Assembly: GCA_022447545.1 (NCBI GenBank)
Contig: JAKVBI010000024.1
Span: 43,149-107,148, forward strand
Source: Myxococcota bacterium
Lineage (GTDB): Bacteria > Myxococcota_A > UBA9160 > SMWR01
Length of the DNA stretch: 64,000 nt
Direction of reading: 5' to 3'
Shown here: piece after piece, positions 9,288 through 17,779 of the stretch
Position numbering within the stretch: the stretch's first letter is position 1
Layout: every line of letters starts with the position of its first letter
Program-made: the position numbers and the translations under genes
Notes under the pieces: generated by a model
What the model was told of the DNA's origin: nothing
The model's input: only the letters and a program-made list of their open reading frames with translations
Database searches by the model: none

Positions 9288-10592
9288 ATGATCGAACGCT
9301 ATTCGCGACCTGAAATGAAATCGATTTGGACCGATGATGGGAAATATCAGCGATGGCTGGAGGTGGAGATCGCTGTCAGTGAAGTCCTGGCCGAGCGTGG
9401 CGAGATCCCAGCCGATGCGGCTCGAGCCATCCGCGAACGGGCGTCCGTGGACTTGGACCGTGTGGCCGAGATTGAGGCCGAGGTCCGTCACGACGTCATC
9501 GCCTTCGTTACCGCGGTCTCCGAAAGTGTTGGGCAACCCGAAGCTCGCTGGCTCCACTATGGGATGACCTCGAGTGATGTGCTCGACACCGCCCTGGCGC
9601 TTCAGATCCGCGATGCAGGGGCCTTGTTGGTTGCGGGTACCGAACGGTTGCGTCAGGTGTTGCTCGACCGGGCTCGAGAATTTCAATACACGCCCTGCGT
9701 GGGGCGAACCCATGGTGTGCACGCGGAACCCACCACATTTGGCCTCAAGCTCCTGGTGTTCCAGGAGGAGATTCGCCGGGGTGGGCAACGATTGGAGGCA
9801 GCCCTGGCCGAGGCCGCGGTCGGGAAGATGTCGGGTGCCGTGGGGACCTTTGCCCATCTCACCCCGGAGGTTGAAGTGGCCGTCTGCGAGCGGCTTGGGA
9901 TTGGTTTTGAGCCCGCCGCCACCCAGGTGGTTCAACGAGATCGTCATGCGGCGTTCATCACCGCCCTGGCTCTCCTGGCATCATCCATGGAGAAGATCTG
10001 TGTCGAGTTCAGACACCTGGCTCGAACTGAGGTGCGAGAGGTGGAAGAGGAGTTTGGTGCGGGGCAGAAGGGGTCGTCTGCCATGCCCCACAAGCGCAAT
10101 CCGTGGCGCTTCGAAAACGTGACGGGCCTCGCACGCGTGGTTCGGGGGTATGCGTCAACGGCCCTCGAGAACCTGGCTCTCTGGCATGAACGCGACATCA
10201 GCAACAGTTCGGTCGAGCGGATGATTTTTCCCGACGCGACGGTCACCGTCGACTTCATGCTGGACCGGTTGGCCCGGCTGGTTGAGACGCTGGTCGTTTT
10301 CCCAGACCGGATGCGCGAGAACCTCGAATCGACGAGGGGGCTCGTCTTCAGCGGTCAGGTTCTGCTCGAACTTACGAGCAAGGGCCTGTCCCGAGAAGAG
10401 GCCTACGCTCTGGTTCAGCGGCATGCCATGGACACTTGGGAGCATGGGGGCGACTATCGCGACCGCATTCTCTCTGAGTCTCGCATTACCGACGTCCTGG
10501 AGAAGGAGGAGATCGAGAGATCCTTCAGCTTGGACGCTGCCCTGAACCATGTCGATGCGATTTTTGAACGCACACTCGGAGGAAACTCATGA
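9288..10592 (+). CDS. purB: Adenylosuccinate lyase
   Basis: PurB catalyses two fumarate-releasing steps of purine synthesis (SAICAR to AICAR, and adenylosuccinate to AMP). The 434-residue protein has GMTSSDVLDTALAL, GRTHGVHAEPTTFG and the fumarase/aspartase superfamily signature GSSAMPHKRNP at about residues 260-270. It starts with the typical MIERYSRPEM. It overlaps purS by four bases, so the two are co-translated. It opens the purine block, though purC, often found next to it, is missing here (see the remnant at 15859-16217). Confidence 0.97.
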   Translation: MIERYSRPEMKSIWTDDGKYQRWLEVEIAVSEVLAERGEIPADAARAIRERASVDLDRVAEIEAEVRHDVIAFVTAVSESVGQPEARWLHYGMTSSDVLDTALALQIRDAGALLVAGTERLRQVLLDRAREFQYTPCVGRTHGVHAEPTTFGLKLLVFQEEIRRGGQRLEAALAEAAVGKMSGAVGTFAHLTPEVEVAVCERLGIGFEPAATQVVQRDRHAAFITALALLASSMEKICVEFRHLARTEVREVEEEFGAGQKGSSAMPHKRNPWRFENVTGLARVVRGYASTALENLALWHERDISNSSVERMIFPDATVTVDFMLDRLARLVETLVVFPDRMRENLESTRGLVFSGQVLLELTSKGLSREEAYALVQRHAMDTWEHGGDYRDRILSESRITDVLEKEEIERSFSLDAALNHVDAIFERTLGGNS

Positions 10593-10834
10593 AGGCCCTC
10601 GTTCACGTGACTCTCAAGCAGCAGGTTCTGGATCCTCAGGGTAAGGCCATCGCGCGGGCCTGTGCGTCGCTGGGCTATGAGGCAGTGACTTCGGTGCGGC
10701 AGGGGAAGTTGTTCGAGGTCCGTCTGGATGCGGCCGATGAAGTGGCGGCCCGAAACTTGGCCAATGAGTTGTGCGAGAAGTTGCTTGCAAATACGGTGAT
10801 CGAGGATTACGAGGTCGTCCGGCTCGATCCCTGA
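10589..10834 (+). CDS. purS: Phosphoribosylformylglycinamidine synthase subunit PurS
   Basis: PurS is the small bridging subunit of the three-part FGAM synthase (PurS-PurQ-PurL) and helps pass ammonia from PurQ to PurL. The 81-residue protein matches the family length and contains VLDPQGKAIARAC, SVRQGKLFEVRLD and a C-terminal NTVIEDYEV. ATG 10589 overlaps the purB stop (ATGA). Its partners purQ and purL lie about 8.5 kb downstream rather than adjacent, which is unusual. Confidence 0.94.
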   Translation: MKALVHVTLKQQVLDPQGKAIARACASLGYEAVTSVRQGKLFEVRLDAADEVAARNLANELCEKLLANTVIEDYEVVRLDP

Positions 10835-10845
10835 CGGTGCATTAC

Positions 10846-10883
10846 AGCCGCGCTCTCGGACAGGGTCGGTGGGGCGCGCGGCT
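10846..10883 (+). terminator. Hairpin after purS
   Basis: AGCCGCGC (10846-10853) pairs with GCGCGGCT (10876-10883) across a 22-base loop, 11 bases after the purS stop. No T-run follows. It may end or protect the purB-purS transcript; weak evidence. Confidence 0.3.
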
Positions 10884-10942
10884 CCGATCGTTACATCCGT
10901 AGACCTGCAGCCAGCAGGGCAGGGGGCGGCATCGGGGATCCC

Positions 10943-12334
10943 ATGGCAGCGCGCGAATCTGCGGATCCGGGGGGACCCATCTCCTGGTGGGCGACATCCC
11001 GTGGTTTCGCCGTGGGCGCTGTTTCGATGTTTGGTCTCGCCCTCGCTGTCCGGGTGGCTTGGACGACCTTCGTCCAACCGCCCGACGAGGTCGTGTACTC
11101 CGACATGGCAGGCTACGTCACACGCGCACAGCAGTGGCTGGCGGGAAGTGCCGACACGGACTGGAGTTGGGCCGTCTATCCACCGGGCACCCATTGGTGG
11201 TATGGGGTCTGGTTGTTTCTTTTGGGCCCCCCATCCCTTGGGCAACTCGGATGGATTCAGGCAGTTTCAGGTGCGGCGGTCGTTCCCTTCGCCATGGCGA
11301 TTGCCCGGAGGGCGATGCCGACACCCTGGGCGTTTCTGCCCGTGGGCTTCATCACGGCACTTTGGCCGCCGCAGATCGCCTATTCGGGCTACTTCTCGTC
11401 CGAGGTACCCTACTCCCTGTTTCTGATGGCGAGCACCTGGTTGTGGGTTCGGCTGATTCAAACGGGCCGAGGCGCTCTGGTCACGGGAATCGTTTCGGGT
11501 CTGGCATTTTGGGTGCGCCCGCCCATTCTGATGACGGTTCTTCTGGCCTTGGCTTGGCTCGTCGTTCGACGTCGGCAACTGCCTCAGGTGGGATTTCGGC
11601 AAGTCGGACTGCTGTGCGTGGCGCTCATCCTGATCGTGGGCTTTACGGCCGTTCGCTTCCATGGGCTGACGGGCGAAGTGGGACTGATCAGTGGAAATGG
11701 TCGGATCGTCAATTTCTTTGCGTGGACCGACTATGGGCGCATCGAATCCCACGATGAGCAGACGAATCTCTTTGCATGGTTTGCGCCTCCTCCGGTTGCG
11801 GCTCTGGGCAACACGCGGGTTTTCCGGTTCGAAGGCCGGTCCATCGATGCATCGATTCTGGCCAAAGAGCGCAACGATTATCTCGCTCAGAAGAGCTTCG
11901 TACACCCCATTGCTCTGCTGCAGAGAAACATTCGTCTCCTGGCGATGGATAACGAGGCCTGGCCGGAGTCCGAGCAAGCTTCATCCGGGTTCAGACGAGG
12001 GTTGCACCAGACCAGCGGCTGGCTGTTGGTCTGGTTGCTCGGGCCCCTGGCCCTGGCGGGAGTGTTCATCCTGGGCTGGCGCCGCAATCTCGTGCTCGAG
12101 TTGCTCGCTCTTCACTTGGTGACCACTGTCTATGCAGCGGCCGTCTACCTGGGTGAAATCCGCTACCGGATTCCCTACGACGCGATCCTGGTGATCCTGG
12201 CCCTGTATCCACTGATGGTTTTGGCGCGGCGGGTCGAGGATTCTCGTCAGGATTCTGGGACCCGTGGGATCGTGTGGGTGGCTTCTGGCTGTGGCTTGTT
12301 GTTGATGCTGCTGCCTTGGGGGCAGTGGGGCTAG
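10943..12334 (+). CDS. Membrane glycosyltransferase of the GT-C/ArnT-like superfamily (putative)
   Basis: A 463-residue polytopic membrane protein with about ten hydrophobic segments. After the first segment a periplasmic loop reads PPDEVVYSDMAGYVTRAQQW. Acidic residues in this loop, followed by an arrangement of repeated hydrophobic helices, resemble GT39/RgtA-type lipid-linked sugar transferases. The C-terminal loop EIRYRIPYDAIL is also typical of this family (R-Y-R-x-P). Donor and acceptor cannot be told from sequence. It follows purS by 108 bases and ends in a convergent CTAG overlap with the DUF885 gene. Confidence 0.7.
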   Translation: MAARESADPGGPISWWATSRGFAVGAVSMFGLALAVRVAWTTFVQPPDEVVYSDMAGYVTRAQQWLAGSADTDWSWAVYPPGTHWWYGVWLFLLGPPSLGQLGWIQAVSGAAVVPFAMAIARRAMPTPWAFLPVGFITALWPPQIAYSGYFSSEVPYSLFLMASTWLWVRLIQTGRGALVTGIVSGLAFWVRPPILMTVLLALAWLVVRRRQLPQVGFRQVGLLCVALILIVGFTAVRFHGLTGEVGLISGNGRIVNFFAWTDYGRIESHDEQTNLFAWFAPPPVAALGNTRVFRFEGRSIDASILAKERNDYLAQKSFVHPIALLQRNIRLLAMDNEAWPESEQASSGFRRGLHQTSGWLLVWLLGPLALAGVFILGWRRNLVLELLALHLVTTVYAAAVYLGEIRYRIPYDAILVILALYPLMVLARRVEDSRQDSGTRGIVWVASGCGLLLMLLPWGQWG

Positions 12335-14169
12335 CGGTTCGTTTTGGAACTCGGTCGAGCTGCCACCCACCGGTCGATGTTTGCTTCCAGAATGGGGAGT
12401 GGAACGGCGCCATTGCGCAGGATCTCTTCGTGGAAATCCCGGATGTCGAATTCGTCGCCGAGGTTTTGGCGAGCGCGCTCGCGGATTTCCAGGATTCTCA
12501 GCATCCCCACCTTGTAGGCCGTCGCCTGGCCGGGCATCACGATGTAGCGTTCGATGGCCTTGCGTGCCCCGTCGCGACTGACCGCCGTGTTTGCGAGCAG
12601 GTACTCGATCGCCTGTTCCCGTGTCCAGCGCAGCCAGTGGATGCCCGTATCGACCACGAGACGACACGCGCGCCATAGCTCCAATGAAAGACGACCGAAG
12701 TCCTGATAGGGGTCTTCGTAGGCGCCCATCTCTTTCGCCAGGTACTCGGAATAGAGACCCCACCCTTCGATGAAAGCCGTGGGACCGCCGAAGCGTCGGA
12801 AGCGTGGGAGGTCTTCGAGTTCCGCCGAGATGGCCAGTTGCATGTGATGTCCTGGAACGCCTTCGTGGTAGGCGAGGGACTCTGCTTCGAAGATTGGCAT
12901 GTCACGCATGGAGTAGAGGTTGACGTAGACGATGCCCGGTCTGGATCCATCGGGTGCCGGGCGCGAGTAGAAGGCCTTGCCCGCAGATTTCTCCCGGAAG
13001 GGCTCGACGGCTTTGACCTTCAGGCCGGCTTTGGGAAGGGTTTTGAAGGCATCGCTCAGGTGTTCCTGCATTTCCGCCACGAATTCGTTCGCCCGCGCGA
13101 GGTACGCGGCTCGGCCCTCGGGCGTGTCGGGATCATAGAATCGGTCGTCCTCTCGAAGAAAGGAGAAGAACTGCTGGAGATCACCCTGGAAGCCGACGGC
13201 TGCCATGATTTCACGCATCTCGTCGTGAATCCGAGCGACTTCAGCGAGACCGATGGTGTGGATCTCTCGCGCATCGAGGTTCGTGGTCGTCATCTCCACG
13301 AGTCGGTAGTTGTAGAAGTCATCGCCATCCGGGAGTTTCCACACGCCGTCGTCGGTCGTTGCCGAAGCCTGGATGCGAGAGACGACTTCGATCAGATGCC
13401 TGTAGGCAGGGCCCACGGACTCGATGAGTGCCGCCTGAGCCTCGGACAACAACTCGGTCTGGGTCGCTTCGGGCAGGTCAAGGGCCTCGACCTTGGTCCG
13501 AAAGTCCGCGTACAGGGTGCTCTCCTGCTCCGTGATCTCGAAGGGAAAGCCCGAGAGGACATTGTGGCTGTCTTGGAGCACGTAGGGGAAGACGAACAGG
13601 GGCGGCAGGATGCCCATGCGGGCACGTTGTTCCAGATTGGCTTCGACCTGCCTCAGCACAGTTCGAACGCCTCGAAGTCGTTGGATGTAAGCCCGGGCGT
13701 CGGCCTCAGAATCGATGCGATGGAAATTGATCAGGAAAGCAGGGATGCCAGCCTGGATTCCGAACATCTGATTGACCGGGTAGGTGTGGAAGCGCCAGGG
13801 AAATCCTTCAATCTGACGTTCTTTCTCGAATCGGAACAATTCGTAGGAGAGCCTCGACTCCGGGCTCAGTTGGTCGGGTTCAAACTGCTCGACGAGGGCC
13901 TCGAGTTCCGCCGTCGCAAGGGCTTGTTCTTCAACGGCCCTGACATCCGAGCGGTCATCCCAGAGACCGTAGTCGTCCTTGATCCCGAGATGGGTCTGTA
14001 GTTCGGGAGAGCGGCGCAGGCGTTGGTCGAAGCTTTGCTCGAAGAAGCGGCGCAGTCGGTCGTCTTCGCCGGGCTGTGGTGTCGGTGGCTTTGCGCAGGC
14101 CAACACGAGGCTCAGCCCAACCAGCAGGGGGACGCAGTGACCCCTTGCCATCCCCGGACTCGAACCCAT
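12331..14169 (-). CDS. DUF885 family lipoprotein (putative metallopeptidase-like)
   Basis: The 612-residue protein starts with a lipoprotein signal; the lipobox L-V-L-A-C places the modified Cys at about residue 25, so it is probably membrane-anchored in the periplasm. The rest fits DUF885: the motif AYHEGVPGHHMQLA resembles a zinc-binding H-E-x-x-x-G-H-H arrangement, with a downstream FIEGWGLYSEYL supplying a Glu. Many family members are annotated as peptidases, but no substrate is established. It lies five bases after the fumarase gene on the same strand, so the two may be co-transcribed. Its stop overlaps the convergent stop of the upstream glycosyltransferase. Confidence 0.82.
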   Translation of the reverse strand: MGSSPGMARGHCVPLLVGLSLVLACAKPPTPQPGEDDRLRRFFEQSFDQRLRRSPELQTHLGIKDDYGLWDDRSDVRAVEEQALATAELEALVEQFEPDQLSPESRLSYELFRFEKERQIEGFPWRFHTYPVNQMFGIQAGIPAFLINFHRIDSEADARAYIQRLRGVRTVLRQVEANLEQRARMGILPPLFVFPYVLQDSHNVLSGFPFEITEQESTLYADFRTKVEALDLPEATQTELLSEAQAALIESVGPAYRHLIEVVSRIQASATTDDGVWKLPDGDDFYNYRLVEMTTTNLDAREIHTIGLAEVARIHDEMREIMAAVGFQGDLQQFFSFLREDDRFYDPDTPEGRAAYLARANEFVAEMQEHLSDAFKTLPKAGLKVKAVEPFREKSAGKAFYSRPAPDGSRPGIVYVNLYSMRDMPIFEAESLAYHEGVPGHHMQLAISAELEDLPRFRRFGGPTAFIEGWGLYSEYLAKEMGAYEDPYQDFGRLSLELWRACRLVVDTGIHWLRWTREQAIEYLLANTAVSRDGARKAIERYIVMPGQATAYKVGMLRILEIRERARQNLGDEFDIRDFHEEILRNGAVPLPILEANIDRWVAARPSSKTNR

Positions 14170-14174
14170 GGGAG

Positions 14175-15827
14175 TCAGGAGATCTGAAGCGTCGGTGTGG
14201 GACGCTTGTTCAGCAGATCGTGGTAGAAGTCGTTGCCTTTGTTGTCGGTCACGATGAACGCTGGGAAGTCCTCGACCTCGATGCGCCAGATCGCCTCCAT
14301 GCCGAGTTCTTCGAATTCCTGAACCTCGACTTTCTTGATGCTGTGATCCGCGAGTCGCGCAGCAGGACCCCCGATGGAGCCGAGATAGAATCCCCCGTGG
14401 TTCTCACAGGCCTTGCGAACCTGAGCCGAACGGTTGCCTTTGGCGAGCATCACCATGCTGCCGCCGCGGCTCTGGAACAGGTCGACGTAGGAGTCCATTC
14501 GACCGGCAGTGGTGGGACCGAAGGAACCGGACGGCAGGCCTTTGGGCGTCTTGGCTGGACCTGCGTAGTAGACCGCGTGCTGTTTGAAATAGTCCGGGAG
14601 GTCGCCTCCTGCGTCGAGTCGCTCCTTGAGTTTTGCGTGAGCGATGTCCCGAGCGACGATGAGCGGACCCGTCAAGGAGAGCCTGGTAGCTACGGGGTGC
14701 TTGGATAGTTCCGCCAGGATCTCGTCCATGGGTTGGGAGAGATCGATGGCGACGACCTCGCTTGCGAGGTCGTCAATGGCCACTTCCGGCAGGAACTTCG
14801 CGGGGTCTTCCTCGAGTTGTTCGAGGAAGACTCCGTCGCTTGTGATGCGTGCTTTGATCTGTCGGTCTGCAGAGCACGAGACTCCGATCCCCACCGGGCA
14901 CGACGCGCCGTGCCGCGGCAGCCGGATCACGCGAACGTCGTGAGCGAAGTACTTACCCCCGAACTGTGCCCCGATGCCCGTTTCGTTGCACAGTTGGTGC
15001 ACTTGCTCTTCGAGCTCGGGGTCGCGAAAGGCACGACCCAACTCGTTGCCGGAAGTCGGGAGGTCGTCCAGATCGTGGGTGCTGGCGAGCTTGACCGTCT
15101 TCAACGTGAATTCGGCCGAGGTTCCGCCGATCACGATGGCGAGGTGATACGGTGGGCAGGCCGACGTTCCGATCTTCTTGATGTTCTCTTCGAGGAAGGC
15201 CATCAGGGAGTCGGGATTGAGGAGGGCCTTGGTCTCCTGGAACAGGAAGGACTTGTTGGCGGATCCTCCTCCCTTGGCGATGAACAGGAATTCGTATTCC
15301 GCGCCGGCCTTGGCATAGATCTCGATCTGCGCAGGTAGGTTCGTGCCCGTGTTCTTTTCGGTGTACAGGTCTAGCGGGGCCAGTTGTGAGTAGCGTAGAT
15401 TCTTCCCCTCGTAGGTGTCGAAGATCCCGCCGGAGAGCCATTCGGCATCGTCGATGCCCGTCAACACGCTCTCTCCCTTGTAGCCGACGACGATGGCAGT
15501 GCCCGTGTCCTGACAACTTGGCAGGACGCGTCCGGCGGCGATGTTCGCGTTGGTCAAGAGTTCCAGGGCCACGAAGCGGTCATTGGCCGATGCGTCTGGG
15601 TCTTCGAGGATCTTGCTTAGCTGAGCCAGGTGGGAGGTGCGCAGAAGGTGTGAAACGTCATCGAAGGCCTCGGCGGCCAACATGCGCAGGGCACGCGGGT
15701 CAACGTTCAGGAACGTTCGATCTCCCAGGGTCTGACTCGACACCAACTTCGAGGCTGCATCGAGTCGACGGTACCGAGTCTCGTCTCCCAGGTGCTCGAA
15801 CATCGGCTGGTAGTTGAATTTGGCCAA
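14175..15827 (-). CDS. fumA: Class I (iron-sulfur) fumarate hydratase
   Basis: This oxygen-sensitive [4Fe-4S] enzyme interconverts fumarate and malate. The single-chain protein (550 residues, normal for FumA/FumB type) has cluster cysteines at C105 ([11 protein letters not shown]), C224 (SACPPYH) and C318 ([11 protein letters not shown]), at the same numbers as in E. coli FumA. Other conserved segments are [21 protein letters not shown] and the beta-domain [17 protein letters not shown]. It may also use fumarate released by PurB. On the minus strand it follows the purC remnant by 31 bases. Confidence 0.95.
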   Translation of the reverse strand: MAKFNYQPMFEHLGDETRYRRLDAASKLVSSQTLGDRTFLNVDPRALRMLAAEAFDDVSHLLRTSHLAQLSKILEDPDASANDRFVALELLTNANIAAGRVLPSCQDTGTAIVVGYKGESVLTGIDDAEWLSGGIFDTYEGKNLRYSQLAPLDLYTEKNTGTNLPAQIEIYAKAGAEYEFLFIAKGGGSANKSFLFQETKALLNPDSLMAFLEENIKKIGTSACPPYHLAIVIGGTSAEFTLKTVKLASTHDLDDLPTSGNELGRAFRDPELEEQVHQLCNETGIGAQFGGKYFAHDVRVIRLPRHGASCPVGIGVSCSADRQIKARITSDGVFLEQLEEDPAKFLPEVAIDDLASEVVAIDLSQPMDEILAELSKHPVATRLSLTGPLIVARDIAHAKLKERLDAGGDLPDYFKQHAVYYAGPAKTPKGLPSGSFGPTTAGRMDSYVDLFQSRGGSMVMLAKGNRSAQVRKACENHGGFYLGSIGGPAARLADHSIKKVEVQEFEELGMEAIWRIEVEDFPAFIVTDNKGNDFYHDLLNKRPTPTLQIS

Positions 15828-15858
15828 GGCGTTTCTCCGGCTCTGTGCAATAGGGGAA

Positions 15859-16217
15859 TCAGATTCCGAGGTTTCGGCGGATTCGCGACTCGGGCGACTC
15901 TTCGCTGACTTCGGGTTGGAACTCCATACCAGTGATCTGTTCGTAGGCTTCGATGTGCCGGCGTGCCGCTTCGCATCTCACCTTCACGAGAAGGTCCGGA
16001 GGAGTTCCTTCGCCGCGATACCCCTACCCTTGTACGGTAGTGTTCCCGCGACGACGTCGAAACAGTTCACGCGATCGCTCACGACGATGGTGCGGCGCTC
16101 GCCCGAGACGTAGCTGTCTCGCTCCTTTCCCTCGAAACGTTCGCCGAGTTCAGGGAGGTCGGTCCTTACGAGTGCCCGCTCGCATTGATCTCGGAGAAAA
16201 GTCAAATCAGTACCCAC
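15859..16217 (-). pseudogene. purC: purC remnant: SAICAR synthetase with large internal deletion and frameshift
   Basis: From ATG 16217 the frame encodes a PurC-like N-terminus: FEGKERDSY, then IVVSDRVNCFDVVAGTLPYK, matching the family's GKVRD and SDR-x-S-A-F-D motifs. It stops at 15984 after 77 residues. In a frame shifted by one, the next stretch to the stop at 15859-15861 reads [18 protein letters not shown], which resembles the PurC C-terminus. About two-thirds of a normal protein of about 290-300 residues, including the catalytic centre, is missing. The simplest reading is an internal deletion joined out of frame. An active purC would have to lie outside this window. Alternatives are an assembly collapse or a small unrelated gene. 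Confidence 0.72.
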
Positions 16218-16304
16218 AACAATACCCGCTCTCGGTTGGGTGGTGCGATGAAGCGCGACAGCCGTCCCGGTTTCACCCGATCACGACGACTCGTCATGGC
16301 TGAT

Positions 16305-16324
16305 ATACCCGTCCTACCGGGTAT
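16305..16324. other. Inverted repeat between the divergent purC remnant and sulfatase-like gene
   Basis: ATACCCG (16305-16311) and CGGGTAT (16318-16324) form a perfect 7-bp inverted repeat with a six-base spacer in the divergent intergenic region. It could be an operator or a small hairpin; no regulator is indicated. Confidence 0.3.
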
Positions 16325-16395
16325 GCGGCAAGGGCAGTGATTGACCCATTGCCTGTGGGGATCCAGAATCCCAGTCGGTGCCGGAGGGGGGGAAG

Positions 16396-17739
16396 GTGCT
16401 CAGGGAAAAAATGGAACAGCGGTTGTTTGGGGAGAACCGAGTCCGACCCAGGCTGAGGGTCCTGGGGGTGCTTGCCCTGTTCGTGTGTGCGGGCGCATGC
16501 CTGGAGGCTCCGCCTCCGAGCCTGGTCTTGATCAGTGTAGATACGCTTCGCCCCGACGCTCTGGGTTTTGCGGGGAATGCGCGAGCCACGAGTCCCAACG
16601 TCGACGCGATCGCTCGGGAGGGTGTGATCTTTCGTCGAGCCACCAGCGCCGCGGGCTGGACCCTTCCCTCCATGGCGACGATCTTCACGGGCCGCTACCC
16701 GCGGGACCATGGAGCCACGCGATATGACCGGAAGATTCGGGAGGGCATCCCGATGCTGGCTTCGATTCTGCGTGAACGGGGGTACGACACCCGTGCCTAC
16801 GTGAGCCACATCCTGCTGGGCGCAGACTACGGGTTTGCCCGGGGGTTCGACGTCTTCGACGACTCGGTTCTGCGGGTGGGGAATCCCCACGATGTGTCTA
16901 CCGCCGTACCCCTGACCGATCGGCTGCTGGCGGATCTCGAAGCCAGGCCTCTCGTGGAGCCGTTCTTCCTTTGGGTCCACTATTTCGATCCCCACTTCAA
17001 GTACCTGCGTCAACCCGAAACTGCTCGACTCGAACCGGGTCCGCGGAGGCGCTACGACGGCGAAGTGGCACACACGGATACCCAGATGGGTCGGCTCTTG
17101 GCCTTTCTGCGCAGCCATGGCCTTTACGACGAGAGCGTCGTGGTCTTTACGTCCGACCACGGAGAGGAGTTTCAGGAGCACGGGGGCCGGTTCCACGACA
17201 CCCTTTACGAAGAGATCGTGCACGTACCGCTGGTCATTCGGGCTCCCGGCGTCCAACCGGCCCTGCGCGAAGAGCGCGTGGAGCAGGTCGACCTCCTACC
17301 GACCCTTCTGGGGCTCCTGGGAATCCAGATGCCGGCTTCCATTTCCGCCCCGGGCGTCGACCTGTTCGAGCACTCACCCGATCCTCTCCGACCGACCTTT
17401 GCAGAACGCGACCTTCCGCTGCCATTTCGCCAGCGCAGCGTGAGGTTGGGCGATCGGAAACTGATCGTGGTCGACCTCGCGGAAGTCGAGATCGACCCGG
17501 ATCGAGACGCTCCGGCCCGAAGTGTTTACAAGCCGCGTCTGGTTGTCGGAATGCGCGAATTCGACCTGGCCCAGGACCCCGAAGAGCAAATCGATGTCTA
17601 CGATCCTGGTTCGGAGTCATCGCAGCGTTTGCTGGAGTTGCTCCTCACGCACTTCGATGAAGGCGTTGGGCCCGAGAATTCAGTGGAACTCGATGAGATG
17701 ACGCTTCAGCAACTTCGCGACCTGGGGTATCTCCAATGA
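16396..17739 (+). CDS. Sulfatase-fold (alkaline phosphatase superfamily) lipoprotein lacking the formylglycine residue
   Basis: A lipoprotein signal ends in a lipobox-like C-A-G-A-C near residue 35. The body has the sulfatase fold: metal-binding ISVDTLRPDA, the loop WTLPSMATIFTGRYPRDHG, FFLWVHYFDPH and FTSDHGEEFQEHG. The sulfatase consensus [CS]-x-P-x-R is here Thr89-Leu-Pro-Ser-Met93, so the Cys/Ser that becomes formylglycine is Thr and the Arg is Met. Phosphodiesterases of the same superfamily use a Thr nucleophile, so a phospho-substrate is possible; this is inference. GTG 16396 follows a G-rich ribosome-binding site; GTG 16378 and ATG 16411 are alternatives. Confidence 0.8.
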   Translation: MLREKMEQRLFGENRVRPRLRVLGVLALFVCAGACLEAPPPSLVLISVDTLRPDALGFAGNARATSPNVDAIAREGVIFRRATSAAGWTLPSMATIFTGRYPRDHGATRYDRKIREGIPMLASILRERGYDTRAYVSHILLGADYGFARGFDVFDDSVLRVGNPHDVSTAVPLTDRLLADLEARPLVEPFFLWVHYFDPHFKYLRQPETARLEPGPRRRYDGEVAHTDTQMGRLLAFLRSHGLYDESVVVFTSDHGEEFQEHGGRFHDTLYEEIVHVPLVIRAPGVQPALREERVEQVDLLPTLLGLLGIQMPASISAPGVDLFEHSPDPLRPTFAERDLPLPFRQRSVRLGDRKLIVVDLAEVEIDPDRDAPARSVYKPRLVVGMREFDLAQDPEEQIDVYDPGSESSQRLLELLLTHFDEGVGPENSVELDEMTLQQLRDLGYLQ

Positions 17740-17779
17740 ACGCCGTAGCTGGGCCTTCAACGACCCGAGAGACGTCCAA

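Noticed and set aside
12838-14001. Plus-strand open frame (about 387 residues) opposite the DUF885 gene
   Set aside because: The opposite strand has a lipoprotein signal and a conserved YHEGVPGHH motif; this frame has neither.
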